Positions 9,335 to 18,709 are shown, counted from the stretch's first letter. The stretch: DNA of 64,000 bases from Thiocapsa marina 5811 (GCF_000223985.1 NZ_AFWV01000016.1:47834-111833); one strand, 5' to 3'. Program-made: numbers and translations. Notes: generated by a model from the letters alone, not told the origin.

Positions 9335-10102
9335 CTACGGGGTAAGGACTGCTGCGAGGATCACAACGGCGAGCAGGAGCGCCGTCTCGGTGATCTCGAC
9401 GAGCGCACCGGCGGTATCTCCGGTAAACCCGGCGATCCGGCTCATCATGGTTCGGCGGGATAGACCGAAGACCAGAAGCGTCATGAGGCAAAGCGCGAAC
9501 CCGATCCAGCCGGCGATCCAGACGCTGACGATCCCCGCAATCAGGGTGACCGCCCAAGCTGCGCGACGCGGCAGTTGCGCCACCTGCTCGGACGCCATCC
9601 CATGGGCCCTGGCATAGGGTGTGGTCAGCATCAGGAGCGGCAACTGCGCACGCGCCAACAGCGGAATCAGGATCAGAAGCCAAGCCGAACCGCCGGCCAT
9701 CAGGGCCTGAAGCGCGGCCCATTTCGCAATCAGGACGAGCCCGATCGCGGTCACCGCGGCCGGTCCGCTGCGCGGGTCTTTCATGATCTCCAGGGTCCGC
9801 TCGCGGCTCGCGATCCCGCCGACCCAAGCGTCCGCGCTGTCGGCCAGACCATCCAGGTGCAGCGCCCCGGTGGACCAGACCCAGAGGATCAGGACCAAGG
9901 CCGCCGCGACGCCCGGATCCACGGGCACGAGCGCACCCCCGCCAAGCGCCAGCAAACAGCCCAGCAACGCTCCGATGAGCGGATACCAAGGCACCGACAG
10001 ACCCGCAAGCAGACCCGCAAGTCCGGGCTCGATCTCACGGGGCTCGGGAAACGGCAGACGCGTGAGCAGACGTCCGGCAAGCCAAAGCGGACGCAGGTCC
10101 AC
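9335..10102 (-). CDS. cobS: Adenosylcobinamide-GDP ribazoletransferase
   Basis: The final step of cobalamin assembly: joins adenosylcobinamide-GDP to alpha-ribazole at the inner membrane. The 255-residue protein is of normal length, with the LLTRLPFP N-terminal motif, the acidic signature TGALHLDGLADSADAW (Asp-rich Mg2+ site) and about six hydrophobic helices. The start is a GTG at 10102, immediately after the cobC stop (TGA-GTG), so translation is probably coupled. It is the last gene of the cob operon. Confidence 0.95.
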   Translation of the reverse strand: MDLRPLWLAGRLLTRLPFPEPREIEPGLAGLLAGLSVPWYPLIGALLGCLLALGGGALVPVDPGVAAALVLILWVWSTGALHLDGLADSADAWVGGIASRERTLEIMKDPRSGPAAVTAIGLVLIAKWAALQALMAGGSAWLLILIPLLARAQLPLLMLTTPYARAHGMASEQVAQLPRRAAWAVTLIAGIVSVWIAGWIGFALCLMTLLVFGLSRRTMMSRIAGFTGDTAGALVEITETALLLAVVILAAVLTP

Positions 10103-10684
10103 TCAGGGAGGCCCGTGGCGCATGAGACTGGGTCGCCCGGGTGACTCAGGTATGCGCAGGCGCGTCAAACAGGCCGGTGGAACCTCGATCAAGAGCGACG
10201 CCTCGGGCGGCATCCTCAGCATCTCGGCGAGGACGACCCGGATCACGCCGCCGTGGGTCACGGCCAGGGTGAAGGGCTCGTCCTCGGCGCACACCTGATC
10301 CCACGCGGCCAGAACCCGCTCGCGAAAGCGCTCGAACGGCTCGCCGTCGGGCGGCGTGTAACCGACCGGATCATCCCAAAACCGGGTCAGCTCCTCGGCC
10401 GGGATCTGATGCGCGGCCAGCCCCTCCCAGGCGCCGAAGCCGCGCTCGCGCAGCCCGGGCAGGATCGATACCGACAGGTTGCGGCTCTCGGCGAGGCGGT
10501 GCGCGAATGCGCTGCATCGCTGCGATGGCGAGCAGACGACCCGCGTCCAATCCGGATCGACGGCGGTCGCACGGGCCATCTGATTCCAGCCTTCCTCGCT
10601 CAGGGGGTCGTCATGCCCGCCCCGAAAACGCGCACCGCCCTGCGCCTCGCCGTGGCGCAGCAGATCCACGAACCGATCAGGCAT
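10103..10684 (-). CDS. cobC: Alpha-ribazole phosphatase, histidine phosphatase family
   Basis: A 193-residue histidine phosphatase. LLRHGEA near the N-terminus carries the catalytic His, with a second His in VTHGGVIR. ERGFGAWEGL is the usual signature loop of CobC and phosphoglycerate-mutase relatives. It dephosphorylates alpha-ribazole-5'-phosphate in the lower-ligand branch of B12 synthesis. The ATG at 10684 overlaps the cobT stop by one base (TGATG). An in-frame upstream extension would lie wholly inside cobT and was not used. The operon context supports CobC over a generic phosphoglycerate mutase. Confidence 0.92.
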   Translation of the reverse strand: MPDRFVDLLRHGEAQGGARFRGGHDDPLSEEGWNQMARATAVDPDWTRVVCSPSQRCSAFAHRLAESRNLSVSILPGLRERGFGAWEGLAAHQIPAEELTRFWDDPVGYTPPDGEPFERFRERVLAAWDQVCAEDEPFTLAVTHGGVIRVVLAEMLRMPPEASLLIEVPPACLTRLRIPESPGRPSLMRHGPP

Positions 10685-11739
10685 CAGACCTCGCTCACCC
10701 CGGCCTCGCCGAAGGTCGCCATCTGCTGATGGAGTGCGCACGCCAGCCGCAACAGGGGCACGGCGACGGCGGCGCCGCTGGCTTCACCGAGTCGCAGCCC
10801 CAGATCGAGCAGCGGGTCGGCATCCAGCGCGGCCATGATGCGACGATGTCCGGGTTCCGCCGAGCCGTGCGAGAACAAGAGCCAATCACGCACCTCGGGC
10901 TGCATGCGCACGGCGGCGAGCGCCGATGCGCTCACGATGAAGCCGTCGACCAAGACCGGGAGTCCACGCTGCGCGGCCGTGATAAAGGCACCGACCATCG
11001 CCGCAAGCTCGAAACCGGAGAGTCGAGCCAGCAGATCCAACGGGGTGCGATCGGAGCTGCCGTGAATCGCGAGCGCCTTGGTGATGACCTCCGCCTTGCG
11101 CACGACCCCGGGCTCATCCAGCCCGGTGCCGGGACCGACCAGCGCAGCGGCGGGCAGATCGAGCAGCGCACAGGCCAAGGCCGTCGCTGCGGTCGTGTTG
11201 GCGATCCCCATCTCGCCGCAGATCAACAAACGCGCCCCGCTGTCCACCGCACGCTCGGTCGCGGCGCGACCGGCATTCATGGCTGCGGCGAGTTGCTCGT
11301 CGGTCATCGCCGGCTCGCGCGCGATGTTTCCGGTGCCCGCGCCGATGCGCTCGGAGCGCACGTTCGGGATCGGTCCCGGGTCCTCGACCGTCCCGAGATC
11401 CGTGATCTCCATGCGCGCATCCAATGCACGGGCGAGCACCGAGATCGCTGCACCGCCGCCGGCGATGTTTCGCACCATCTGGTTGGTAACGGTCTGGGGG
11501 AAGGCCGACACACCCTCGGCCGCAACACCGTGATCGGCGGCGAACAGCAAGATCTGCACCGGATCAGGCGACGGTGTGGGGGTACCCTGCAATCCGGCAA
11601 GCCGAATCGCGATCTCTTCGAGTCGGCCCAGCGAGCCGCGCGGTTTGGTGAGCTGATCCTGCCGCCGCCGCGCCGCATCGGCGGCCATGGCATCGATCGG
11701 CAGACACGGTTGGCTGATCCAGCGCAGACCTTCGATCAT
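10684..11739 (-). CDS. cobT: Nicotinate-nucleotide-dimethylbenzimidazole phosphoribosyltransferase
   Basis: Makes alpha-ribazole-5'-phosphate from nicotinate mononucleotide and DMB. The 351-residue protein matches the usual CobT length. Family blocks include [47 protein letters not shown] and GFIVSA. The ATG overlaps the cobU stop by four bases (ATGA). It sits mid-operon between cobU and cobC. Confidence 0.97.
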   Translation of the reverse strand: MIEGLRWISQPCLPIDAMAADAARRRQDQLTKPRGSLGRLEEIAIRLAGLQGTPTPSPDPVQILLFAADHGVAAEGVSAFPQTVTNQMVRNIAGGGAAISVLARALDARMEITDLGTVEDPGPIPNVRSERIGAGTGNIAREPAMTDEQLAAAMNAGRAATERAVDSGARLLICGEMGIANTTAATALACALLDLPAAALVGPGTGLDEPGVVRKAEVITKALAIHGSSDRTPLDLLARLSGFELAAMVGAFITAAQRGLPVLVDGFIVSASALAAVRMQPEVRDWLLFSHGSAEPGHRRIMAALDADPLLDLGLRLGEASGAAVAVPLLRLACALHQQMATFGEAGVSEV

Positions 11740-12293
11740 GTCGATTCTCCTTTGAGCATGAGCGGCAAGCCGGCGACGGTCAGCACGACCCGGTCACAGC
11801 GCGCGGCCAAATCCTGGTGCAGCACGCCGGCGAGGTCACAAAACCGCCGCGAGAGTGCTCCGAGCGGGACCACGCCCATGCTTGTCTCGTTGCCGACCAT
11901 GATCAGGCGTCCGGGCGCCCGTGAAACGACATCGAGCAGGGCCCGGGTCTGATCGTGCAGACCCGATTCATCGGTTTTCATAAGCCAATTCGTCAACCAA
12001 AGTGTAAGACAGTCGACCAGGATGCAGCGATCGGGCGCACATTCGCGCGCCAGCACCTCGGCCAAGAGGAGCGGTTCTTCAACGAGACCCCAGTCGGGCG
12101 GGCGACGTTCGCGATGCCCGGCAATCCGCCGTGTCATCTCGGCGTCCCCCGCGCGGGCGGTCGCGACATAGACGACCGGAAGTGCGCTTTCGATGGCCAG
12201 ACGCTCGGCCAGGCGGCTCTTGCCCGAGCGCACCCCGCCGAGGATCAGGCAGCGTCCGCCCCCGTCGGAGCGGGGGCGGGACGGATGATCCAT
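11736..12293 (-). CDS. cobU: Bifunctional adenosylcobinamide kinase / guanylyltransferase
   Basis: A 185-residue protein. The Walker-A-like loop [27 protein letters not shown] and the Walker-B-like [12 protein letters not shown] are diagnostic of CobU/CobP, and [11 protein letters not shown] is the conserved late motif. It phosphorylates adenosylcobinamide and adds GMP to give AdoCbi-GDP. The ATG at 12293 is two bases after the cobO stop. Longer in-frame starts run through cobO in another frame and are not real. Confidence 0.95.
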   Translation of the reverse strand: MDHPSRPRSDGGGRCLILGGVRSGKSRLAERLAIESALPVVYVATARAGDAEMTRRIAGHRERRPPDWGLVEEPLLLAEVLARECAPDRCILVDCLTLWLTNWLMKTDESGLHDQTRALLDVVSRAPGRLIMVGNETSMGVVPLGALSRRFCDLAGVLHQDLAARCDRVVLTVAGLPLMLKGEST

Positions 12294-12295
12294 AC

Positions 12296-12901
12296 TCAGA
12301 GCTCGACCCCTTTCTGCGCCATGATGCCTGCATCGAAGGCATGCTTGAGCGGGCGCATCTCGGTGACCGTGTCGGCGATCTCGATCAACTCCGCAGGCGC
12401 CGCACGGCCGGTGACGACCGCATGCTGATGGATGGGACGGTTCTGCAGTGCATCGAGAACCACATCGAGCGGCACCAGGCGAAGCTTGAGCGCAATGTTG
12501 AGCTCGTCCATCACCACCATGCCGAACGCCGGATCGGCGAGGAAGGCCGCGGCCTTCTCCCAGGCCGCCATCGCCGCGCGTCGATCCGCCTCGGCGTCCT
12601 GCGTCTCCCAGGTGAAACCCTCGCCCATCACATGGTATTCGAGCTCGGGAAACCGCCGGAAGAAGGCCTCTTCCCCCGTCGCGAAGCTCCCCTTGATGAA
12701 CTGGACCACGGCGACCTTCATGCCGTGACCCATCGCGCGGGCGACCATCCCGAAGGCCGAGGAGCTCTTGCCCTTGCCGTTGCCGGTGTTGACGATCAGG
12801 ACACCGCAGTCCTGATCGGCCCGCGCAATCCGTGCATCGACGAGCTCCTTTTGGCGCTGCATGCGCCGGCGATGGCGCTCCTGCGCGCTCTCGTCGGTCA
12901 T
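12296..12901 (-). CDS. cobO: Corrinoid adenosyltransferase (BtuR/CobO type)
   Basis: Adenosylates cob(I)alamin or cobinamide using ATP. The 201-residue protein has the P-loop variant VNTGNGKGKSSSAFG, then QFIKGSF, and the VVMDELNIAL block typical of CobA/CobO/BtuR enzymes. Its start overlaps the end of the upstream membrane-protein gene by four bases. Length and motifs are complete. Its place at the head of the assembly genes fits salvage of imported corrinoid. Confidence 0.96.
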   Translation of the reverse strand: MTDESAQERHRRRMQRQKELVDARIARADQDCGVLIVNTGNGKGKSSSAFGMVARAMGHGMKVAVVQFIKGSFATGEEAFFRRFPELEYHVMGEGFTWETQDAEADRRAAMAAWEKAAAFLADPAFGMVVMDELNIALKLRLVPLDVVLDALQNRPIHQHAVVTGRAAPAELIEIADTVTEMRPLKHAFDAGIMAQKGVEL

Positions 12902-13485
12902 TGCGGACGGGCACGCTCGGAACGCGCACCCGGCAGGGCGCGCGTCAAGGTCAGATGAACCACCGCAGCCAGGCCCACGTAGACCATCAGGTGCAGCAGG
13001 GTCGCCGGCATGTAGGTTGCGAAGCGCCCGAGCAGCTCGACCGCGCTCAGGTCGGCAAAGCGACCGGAGAAGAGATAGAAGCCGCCACTGGCGAAGACCT
13101 CCGACAGGACACCGCCGGCAAGCAGGACGCCGAAGAGCAGAGGCAGGCTATCCTTGGTCATTTCGAGACGACCGGCCGACCAGCGACCCATCCCCCAGAC
13201 CACACCGTAGGCCGGAATCAACATCCAATAGGCCGCGGTCATGCAATAGCCGCTCACGCCGCCCCAACCGATCGCGGTCAGATCGATGACGGTCGCCAGA
13301 CCGAACAGGGCCGGGAAGCCCCAGATCGAGCGCAGGTACAGACCGGCCAGGAAGAAGACGGCCAGAGAGGCATCCGGAAGATGATGAGCCAGCGGTGCAA
13401 ACTGCTGGCCGCGGGTCGCAGCCATGAGCGCGGCCAAGCCAAGGCCGATCAGGATACGGCTGCGAGAGTCTGTGATGGGGGTCAT
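12898..13485 (-). CDS. Integral membrane protein of cobalamin cluster, putative corrinoid transport component
   Basis: A 195-residue protein with five to six hydrophobic helices (e.g. ASLAVFFLAGLYLRSIWGFPALFGLATVIDL; LPLLFGVLLAGGVLSEVF; LLHLMVYVGLAAVVHLTL). Proteins of this kind in B12 clusters are often labelled cobalamin ABC transporter or ECF-like substrate component. No ATPase or other transporter subunit is present nearby. It lies between btuB and cobO and overlaps cobO by 4 bp, so it is clearly part of the operon. A role moving cobalamin or a precursor across the inner membrane is inferred from context. Confidence 0.65.
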   Translation of the reverse strand: MTPITDSRSRILIGLGLAALMAATRGQQFAPLAHHLPDASLAVFFLAGLYLRSIWGFPALFGLATVIDLTAIGWGGVSGYCMTAAYWMLIPAYGVVWGMGRWSAGRLEMTKDSLPLLFGVLLAGGVLSEVFASGGFYLFSGRFADLSAVELLGRFATYMPATLLHLMVYVGLAAVVHLTLTRALPGARSERARPQ

Positions 13486-13607
13486 GTGGTCGGATCTCCT
13501 GGTCGTGTCGCCGGGGCGACAATGTGGTGTTGCTCAAGTCTCGTACGGCCATTGTAGGTGGTCGCACGGGGTGTCGAAAGCGGAACGAGGTCGGGTGGAC
13601 AAGCTAT

Positions 13608-13686
13608 GTAGGGTGGACAAGCGTAGCGCAGTCCACCAGCGCCGGCACAGGGCTCGGTGGACTTCGCTCTCGCTCGTCCACCCTAC
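13608..13686 (+). repeat. Family I palindromic repeat, copy 1
   Basis: A 79-bp unit bounded by GTAGGGTGGAC and its inverse GTCCACCCTAC, with an inner inverted pair CAGTCCACC / GGTGGACT. Nearly the same sequence recurs at 51827-51926 and, inverted, at 60681-60759. A partial GGGTGGACAAGC precedes it at 13593. It lies between btuB and the downstream membrane-protein gene, where it could form a strong RNA hairpin inside the B12 transcript. Confidence 0.85.
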
Positions 13687-13692
13687 GGGTTT

Positions 13693-15543
13693 CTACGGCT
13701 CGTATCGCAAGGTCAGGTAAAACGCCCTCCCCGGCTGGTTGAACAGATACGCGGTCTGGTAGTCCTCGTCGAGTGCGTTCTCCAGTCGCCCCTGAATGCG
13801 TACCGCAGGGGTGAAGGCGTACTCGGCGCGCAGACCCAAGAGGGTATAACCGTCCAGCCGCTCGCTGTTGGCCAGGTCGTCGAATGTTCGCCCGGCGACA
13901 TAGAGGCTTAGCCCCGCAGACCAGCGCTCGAACCGACGGTCCAGATCGAGCTGGACCATTTGCTCGGGGCGTCGCGGCAACAGATTACCCTGATTCGGGC
14001 CGTTCGAGCGGTTTTCCGGATCCAGCAGGGTGAGACTGGCGCCGAAATCCCACTCACGGATGCTCAGCAATCCGGACGCCTCGAAGCCGCGGATGCGGGC
14101 CGAGGCGATATTGGCCGGCGCGTAGGTGACCGAGTCGAAGGCGATCAGGTCGTCGATGTCGGTCTCGTAGAGACTCAGCTCCCAGCGGCCCAGCGGCAAG
14201 GCGCCGGTCAGACCCAGCTCCAGGCTGGCGGATTCCTCCGGGGACAGATCGGGATTACCGAAGCCGGGGTAGTAGAGGTCGTTGAAGGTCGGCGCCTTGA
14301 AGGCGGTGCCGTAGGACAGAGAGACGCGAATCCCTTGATCGAACAGATAACCCCAAGCGACATTGCCGGTCGTCTGTCCGCCGAACTGCTGGTAGTCGTC
14401 GTATCTGAGGCTGGCGGCAAGCTCGTTCGCCCCGATGGAGCCGAGATATTGTCCGTAGACACCCGTGTTGCTGCGCGAGTCGTCCGTGTAGTCCACGGTG
14501 CCCGAGATTCGGTCGACCTGGTAGTCCAGTCCCAAGGTAAAGAGCTGCTCGGGGATCAAGGCGAGATCGTTCTGGATGCCGAAGCTGTCGCGCTCGGTCT
14601 CGAAGCTGTCGACGAAACGCTCGGGCACAAAGGCGTCGGAATAAAACGCCCGATACGTGTCCTGACTCCGACCGGCCGAGAGGGTCAGGGTCCAGGGATC
14701 GAGCGGACGCAAGGTGCCTTCCACGCCGAACACCTGTTGCTCTGAGCGCGAGAGGTTGCCCGCGAAGATGGACCCGTCGAAATCGGTCCGGTTATCGGAG
14801 GTGAGGAGACTGAAATCGACCTTGGCCCTGTCGCTGAATTCGTAGCCGGCGCGTGCACTCACGCCGAGGTTGCGGTAGCCGTCGCGATCCGGCTGGTCGA
14901 CGCCGCAGCCGGCGAAGGGGAAGGCGCGGCCGTCGCAGGCATTGATCCCGTCGGTCTGCTCCATGTTGGCGCCGACGTCGAACCAGCCCCGCTCCCCGCC
15001 GCCCGAGATGCCGCCCGCAACACTCGCCGTATCGAAGCTCCCCGCGCCGACGCTGAACCGCGGTCGTAAGGCACCGCCGCCGCGGCGGGTGAAGATCTGG
15101 ATCACGCCGCCGATCGCCTCCGATCCGTAGAGGCTCGAGCGTGGACCGCGCACGACCTCGATACGCTCGATCTGGGCGATCGGCAGATCCTGCAACGGCG
15201 CCGTGCCGAGGGTCGCCGAACCGACCTTCACGCCGTCGATCAGGACCAGCACATGGCCCGCATTGGTCCCGCGCAGAAAGAGCGACGCCGGCTGACCGGC
15301 CCCGCCGCTGCCCGAGATCGTGACGCCCGGCAGGCCCCGCAGGGCATCCGGGACCGAGCGAAACTGACGGCGCTCGATCTCCTCGCGATCGATCACGCTG
15401 ACCGACGCCAGGGTGCGATCTTCGGGCTCCGGCGTACGGGTTGCGGTCACCACGAGGGGATCAAGGATCACAGTCTGCGTGTCCGCATGCAGCGGCAGAC
15501 CGAACGACAGCGACAAGGCCGCCGCCACAAGAGGGATTCTCAT
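13693..15543 (-). CDS. btuB: TonB-dependent vitamin B12 receptor
   Basis: Outer-membrane corrinoid receptor of 616 residues from the ATG at 15543. A signal peptide (MRIPLVAAALSLSFGLPLHA) precedes a TonB-box/plug region (LDPLVVTATRTPEP; IERIEVVRGPRSSLYGSEAIGGVI). A 22-strand-type barrel rich in alternating aromatic/acidic repeats follows and ends FYLTLRYEP. BtuB rather than a siderophore receptor is supported by the cobalamin riboswitch directly upstream and the cob genes downstream. Confidence 0.95.
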   Translation of the reverse strand: MRIPLVAAALSLSFGLPLHADTQTVILDPLVVTATRTPEPEDRTLASVSVIDREEIERRQFRSVPDALRGLPGVTISGSGGAGQPASLFLRGTNAGHVLVLIDGVKVGSATLGTAPLQDLPIAQIERIEVVRGPRSSLYGSEAIGGVIQIFTRRGGGALRPRFSVGAGSFDTASVAGGISGGGERGWFDVGANMEQTDGINACDGRAFPFAGCGVDQPDRDGYRNLGVSARAGYEFSDRAKVDFSLLTSDNRTDFDGSIFAGNLSRSEQQVFGVEGTLRPLDPWTLTLSAGRSQDTYRAFYSDAFVPERFVDSFETERDSFGIQNDLALIPEQLFTLGLDYQVDRISGTVDYTDDSRSNTGVYGQYLGSIGANELAASLRYDDYQQFGGQTTGNVAWGYLFDQGIRVSLSYGTAFKAPTFNDLYYPGFGNPDLSPEESASLELGLTGALPLGRWELSLYETDIDDLIAFDSVTYAPANIASARIRGFEASGLLSIREWDFGASLTLLDPENRSNGPNQGNLLPRRPEQMVQLDLDRRFERWSAGLSLYVAGRTFDDLANSERLDGYTLLGLRAEYAFTPAVRIQGRLENALDEDYQTAYLFNQPGRAFYLTLRYEP

Positions 15544-15777
15544 CGACAAACTCCGACACAGGCCCGAGCGCACCCGCATGGGCCAACAGAAAGAAGGGGT
15601 CGAGAGAACGACGTCGGGCGAGAGCGGAGCCGTGACGATACGACGGGGCCGGCATCCCGGCCGGCCGCCCCGCGCGACCCCGGTTCGAGGCTCCTCCCGA
15701 GTGTCTCGAAGACGCGAAAGGCCGACGGCTGGTCGGCCCTTGCACGCATGTAAGACGCACGAAACGGTCCCCGATCA

Positions 15778-15965
15778 TCCGGCCGGTCTCCGGGCTCACG
15801 AGCGGGGTCGAACCCCGGACGCGGCGCCTTCCCGTGATGACTCACAGTGGCATCTCGCCGCGTCTTGACTCGTCTACCGTTGCGGGGGCAGCGTCGGATT
15901 TGCGGGTCCCGAGGGCACCGCGCACCGACTTCCCGTTTAACCCGGAAGGCGAAGGCCTTCGAGGC
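15778..15965 (-). promoter_or_regulatory. Cobalamin (AdoCbl) riboswitch upstream of btuB
   Basis: Read on the minus strand, the conserved elements appear in order: TTAAACGGGAAGTCGGTGCG (15940-15921), GCTGCCCCCGCAACGGTA (15892-15875), GCCACTG (15851-15845), GGGAAGGCG (15833-15825) and the B12 box AGCCCGGAGACCGGCC (15796-15781), a full match to the B12-box consensus. The element ends about 235 bp before the btuB start. B12 binding is expected to lower expression of btuB and possibly the whole cob operon. Outer boundaries are approximate. Confidence 0.96.
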
Positions 15966-16096
15966 ACCGGACAATCAACGCGGCACTGTAGGGTTTTGGC
16001 GATCGTCGCGTCAATCCGCACGGCGCCTGTCCGAGGCCGAGCGCTGACCTGGATCAATAGATGCCGTCAAACTCGGGCGAGCGCAGATCGCGCCGC

Positions 16097-17062
16097 TCAG
16101 AAGATGGTGCTGATCAGATAGGACGTATAGGCGACGAAACAGCCGAGGAGGAGCAACCCCTCGAGTCGATTGATCCGACCCGGACCGCGAAATCCGTAGC
16201 CGATGACGAACAGTGAGAGGGTCAAGGCGCCCATGACCATCATGTCGCGCGAGATCACCTCCGGCGGCACCGTCGTCGGATGGATGGCCCCCGCGATACC
16301 GACGACCGCCAGGGTATTGAAGAGGTTGGAGCCGATCACGTTCCCCAGCGCCAGGTCATGCTCGCCCTTGCGCACGGCGATGAGCGAGGAGGCCAGCTCG
16401 GGCAATGAGGTCCCGATCGCCACGATGGTCAGACCGATGACGAGATCGCTCACACCCAACCCGTGCGCGATCTCGACCGCCCCCCAGACCAGGACGCGCG
16501 AGCTCACGATCAACAGCACCAACCCGACAGCCAACCAGGTCAGGGCGCGAGACAGCGGCATGGGATGGGCCTCGAGCGACTCCACCACCTCGCCGGCCAG
16601 CGCATCGGAGCGCTGACGCAGGCCCTCCCGGATCGACCAGCCCATCAGGAGCGCAAACACGACGAGGAAGGACCAAGCGTCCATGCGGGTCAGCTCTCCG
16701 TCCCGGAGCACGAGAACGGCGAAGGCGGTGACACCCGCCAGGATCGGCAGCTCCTTGCGCAAGATACTCGAATGCACGGCGATCGGGCTGATCAGCGCGG
16801 TCAGACCCAGGATCAGGGCGATGTTGGTAATGTTCGATCCGTAAGCGTTGCCCAACGCCAGCCCCGGATTCCCTTGAGACGCCGAGATGGCGGAGACCAC
16901 CATCTCGGGCGCCGAGGTACCGAAACCGATGACGACCATGCCGATCAAGAGCGGCGGCATGCCCATGTGGCGGGCGGTCGCGGCAGCCCCGTCGACAAAG
17001 CGATCCGCGCTCCAGACCAGCAGGGCCAAACCCAAGATGACGGCAAGTATCGGCAGAGCCAT
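16097..17062 (-). CDS. Calcium/sodium antiporter, CaCA family (copy 1)
   Basis: A 321-residue inner-membrane exchanger with about ten helices. The two alpha-repeats are clear: GFGTSAPEMVVS...GNAYGSNITN in the N-half and AIGTSLPELASSL...GNVIGSNLFN in the C-half, with the ion-binding acids in place. The ATG at 17062 was chosen by alignment with the neighbouring paralogue; a Met 17 codons upstream adds a non-hydrophobic leader. YrbG-like members exchange Ca2+ for Na+ or H+. It lies directly downstream of the very similar gene at 17201-18172. Confidence 0.93.
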   Translation of the reverse strand: MALPILAVILGLALLVWSADRFVDGAAATARHMGMPPLLIGMVVIGFGTSAPEMVVSAISASQGNPGLALGNAYGSNITNIALILGLTALISPIAVHSSILRKELPILAGVTAFAVLVLRDGELTRMDAWSFLVVFALLMGWSIREGLRQRSDALAGEVVESLEAHPMPLSRALTWLAVGLVLLIVSSRVLVWGAVEIAHGLGVSDLVIGLTIVAIGTSLPELASSLIAVRKGEHDLALGNVIGSNLFNTLAVVGIAGAIHPTTVPPEVISRDMMVMGALTLSLFVIGYGFRGPGRINRLEGLLLLGCFVAYTSYLISTIF

Positions 17063-17200
17063 GATGAGCGGGGCGCCTCCTCGCGAAAATCCGGATGTGA
17101 AAAGGCCCCCCATCTTATCAGCACGGAGCGTCGCGGACGCAGCCTCGCACCGCGCCGGATGCACGAGACGAGCCGCGAGACGCGACCCTCCGCCCGCGCC

Positions 17201-18172
17201 CTACGGCTTGAAGAGGGTGCTGATCAGGTACGAGGTGTAGCCGACATAGCAGGCCAGGAGCAGCAGTCCCTCGATGCGATTGATGCGACCCGGTCCGCGG
17301 AACCCGTAACCGATCACGAACAACGACAGCGTCAGCAGACCCATCACCATCATGTCCCGCGAGATGACCTCCGCAGGCACGACCATCGGATGGATCGCCC
17401 CCGCGATCCCGACCACCGCGAGCGTGTTGAACAGATTCGACCCGATGATGTTGCCCAGGGCGATGTCGTGCTCGCCCTTGCGCGCGGCGATGATCGAGGA
17501 GGCGAGCTCCGGCAGCGAGGTTCCCACGGCAACGATCGTCAAACCGATGATGAGGTCGCTCACACCCAGCGCATGTGCGATCTCGACCGCACCCCAAACC
17601 AAGAGTCGCGAGCTGACGATCAGCAGTACGAGACCGATCACCACCCACAGCAGAGCGCGACGCAGCGGCATCTCCGCCGCATCGAGCTCCTGCTTCATCT
17701 CGTCGGCCAAGGGATCGGAGCGATGTCGTAGACCTTCCCGAACGGTCCAGAACATCAGTGCCGCGAACACGCCCAGGAAGACCCAGGCGTCCATCCGAGA
17801 CAGCTCGCCGTCCAAGAGCATCAGGACGGCAAAGATCGTCACTGCGGCGAGGATCGGAAGCTCTTTGCGGAGCACGCTTGAATGCACCGCGATGGGGCTG
17901 ATGATCGCGGTCAGACCCAGGATCAGCGCGATATTGGTGATGTTCGAGCCGTAGGCGTTCCCGAGCGCGAGCCCGGGATTGCCCTGCATGGCCGCCAAGG
18001 CGGAGACCACCATCTCCGGAGCCGAGGTTCCGAAGCCGACGATCACCATGCCGATCAGCAATGGCGGCATGCCCAGATGTCGAGCGGTCACGGCGGAGCC
18101 TTCGACGAAGCGATCGGCACTCCAGAGCAACAGCGCCAGACCGAAGACGACGGATAATGAAGCTAGAACCAT
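17201..18172 (-). CDS. Calcium/sodium antiporter, CaCA family (copy 2)
   Basis: A 323-residue paralogue of the adjacent gene, collinear along its whole length and mostly identical by eye. Both alpha-repeats are intact (GFGTSAPEMVVS; AVGTSLPELASSI). The loop after helix five (LADEMKQELDAAEMPL) differs most from copy 1. The 138-bp gap between the copies and their shared strand indicate a tandem duplication and likely co-transcription. Two functional exchangers with different affinity or ion preference are possible. Confidence 0.93.
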   Translation of the reverse strand: MVLASLSVVFGLALLLWSADRFVEGSAVTARHLGMPPLLIGMVIVGFGTSAPEMVVSALAAMQGNPGLALGNAYGSNITNIALILGLTAIISPIAVHSSVLRKELPILAAVTIFAVLMLLDGELSRMDAWVFLGVFAALMFWTVREGLRHRSDPLADEMKQELDAAEMPLRRALLWVVIGLVLLIVSSRLLVWGAVEIAHALGVSDLIIGLTIVAVGTSLPELASSIIAARKGEHDIALGNIIGSNLFNTLAVVGIAGAIHPMVVPAEVISRDMMVMGLLTLSLFVIGYGFRGPGRINRIEGLLLLACYVGYTSYLISTLFKP

Positions 18173-18276
18173 AAAGAGACGAAACGCCTCGTACTCGGGG
18201 TTGGATTTGACAGGCTGCGGAGTCTACAGCGCTACGGGGACGGAGCGAAGCGCCCCCGCTTGGCTAAACTCGGGGC

Positions 18277-18450
18277 ATGGATCCGATCTCCGCCGCCATC
18301 CTCTTGGCCTCGGGCCTCTTGATGGAGAAACTCGGGCCGCGAACGCTTCGAGCCCTGGTCCGACTCACAGGGATGCTGCTGATCATGATGGCCGTGCAGC
18401 TGCTGATGGACGGCGTGACCGCCTATATCACCGACCTGCGGACGGGCTGA
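18277..18450 (+). pseudogene. MarC-family membrane protein C-terminal remnant
   Basis: A 57-codon open frame (MDPISAAILLASGLLMEKLG...MAVQLLMDGVTAYI). It resembles the last two helices of MarC/YhgN proteins, where LxRLxGLLLAxxAVQxxxDG is typical. An in-frame TAA at 18265-18267 closes it upstream, so the usual 140 or so N-terminal residues are absent. It could also be a genuine two-helix small protein. It lies between the antiporter pair and the palindromic element. Low to moderate confidence. Confidence 0.45.
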
Positions 18451-18468
18451 GCACGGGGGATGTCCTTG

Positions 18469-18709
18469 AACCTAGATCCGGCAGTTGACCGCTTCGTGCT
18501 TCATGCAAGGCTTTGACTGCCTTGAAGTTCGTGGTCGTCCGAGGGATCACCCGTCGGGTGACGGCCGCTACGCCCCCTGGAGCACGCCCCGCGCGGCGCC
18601 CGGCTGCGTTGCAACGCGTTGGCGTAGAACCACTACGCCGCCTCGTTGCGCCTTGCCGGACACCGCGCGGGACGCACTCCAGGGGGCGTTCAACTGCCGG
18701 ATCTAGGTT
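18469..18709. mobile_element. MITE-like palindromic element with 20-bp perfect terminal inverted repeats
   Basis: The ends are exact inverted copies: AACCTAGATCCGGCAGTTGA (18469-18488) and TCAACTGCCGGATCTAGGTT (18690-18709). Inside, a second inverted pair (CGCCCCCTGGAG..CG.CCCGCGCGG and its inverse) folds around a short loop near 18615-18625. The left arm carries an extra segment of about 80 bp with its own TCACCCG-TCGGGTGA hairpin. No transposase is encoded. This is the layout of a non-autonomous miniature element or large structured repeat. Confidence 0.75.

Noticed and set aside
13608..13686. Palindromic repeats as a CRISPR array
   Set aside because: Single dispersed units tens of kb apart with no spacers and no cas genes.
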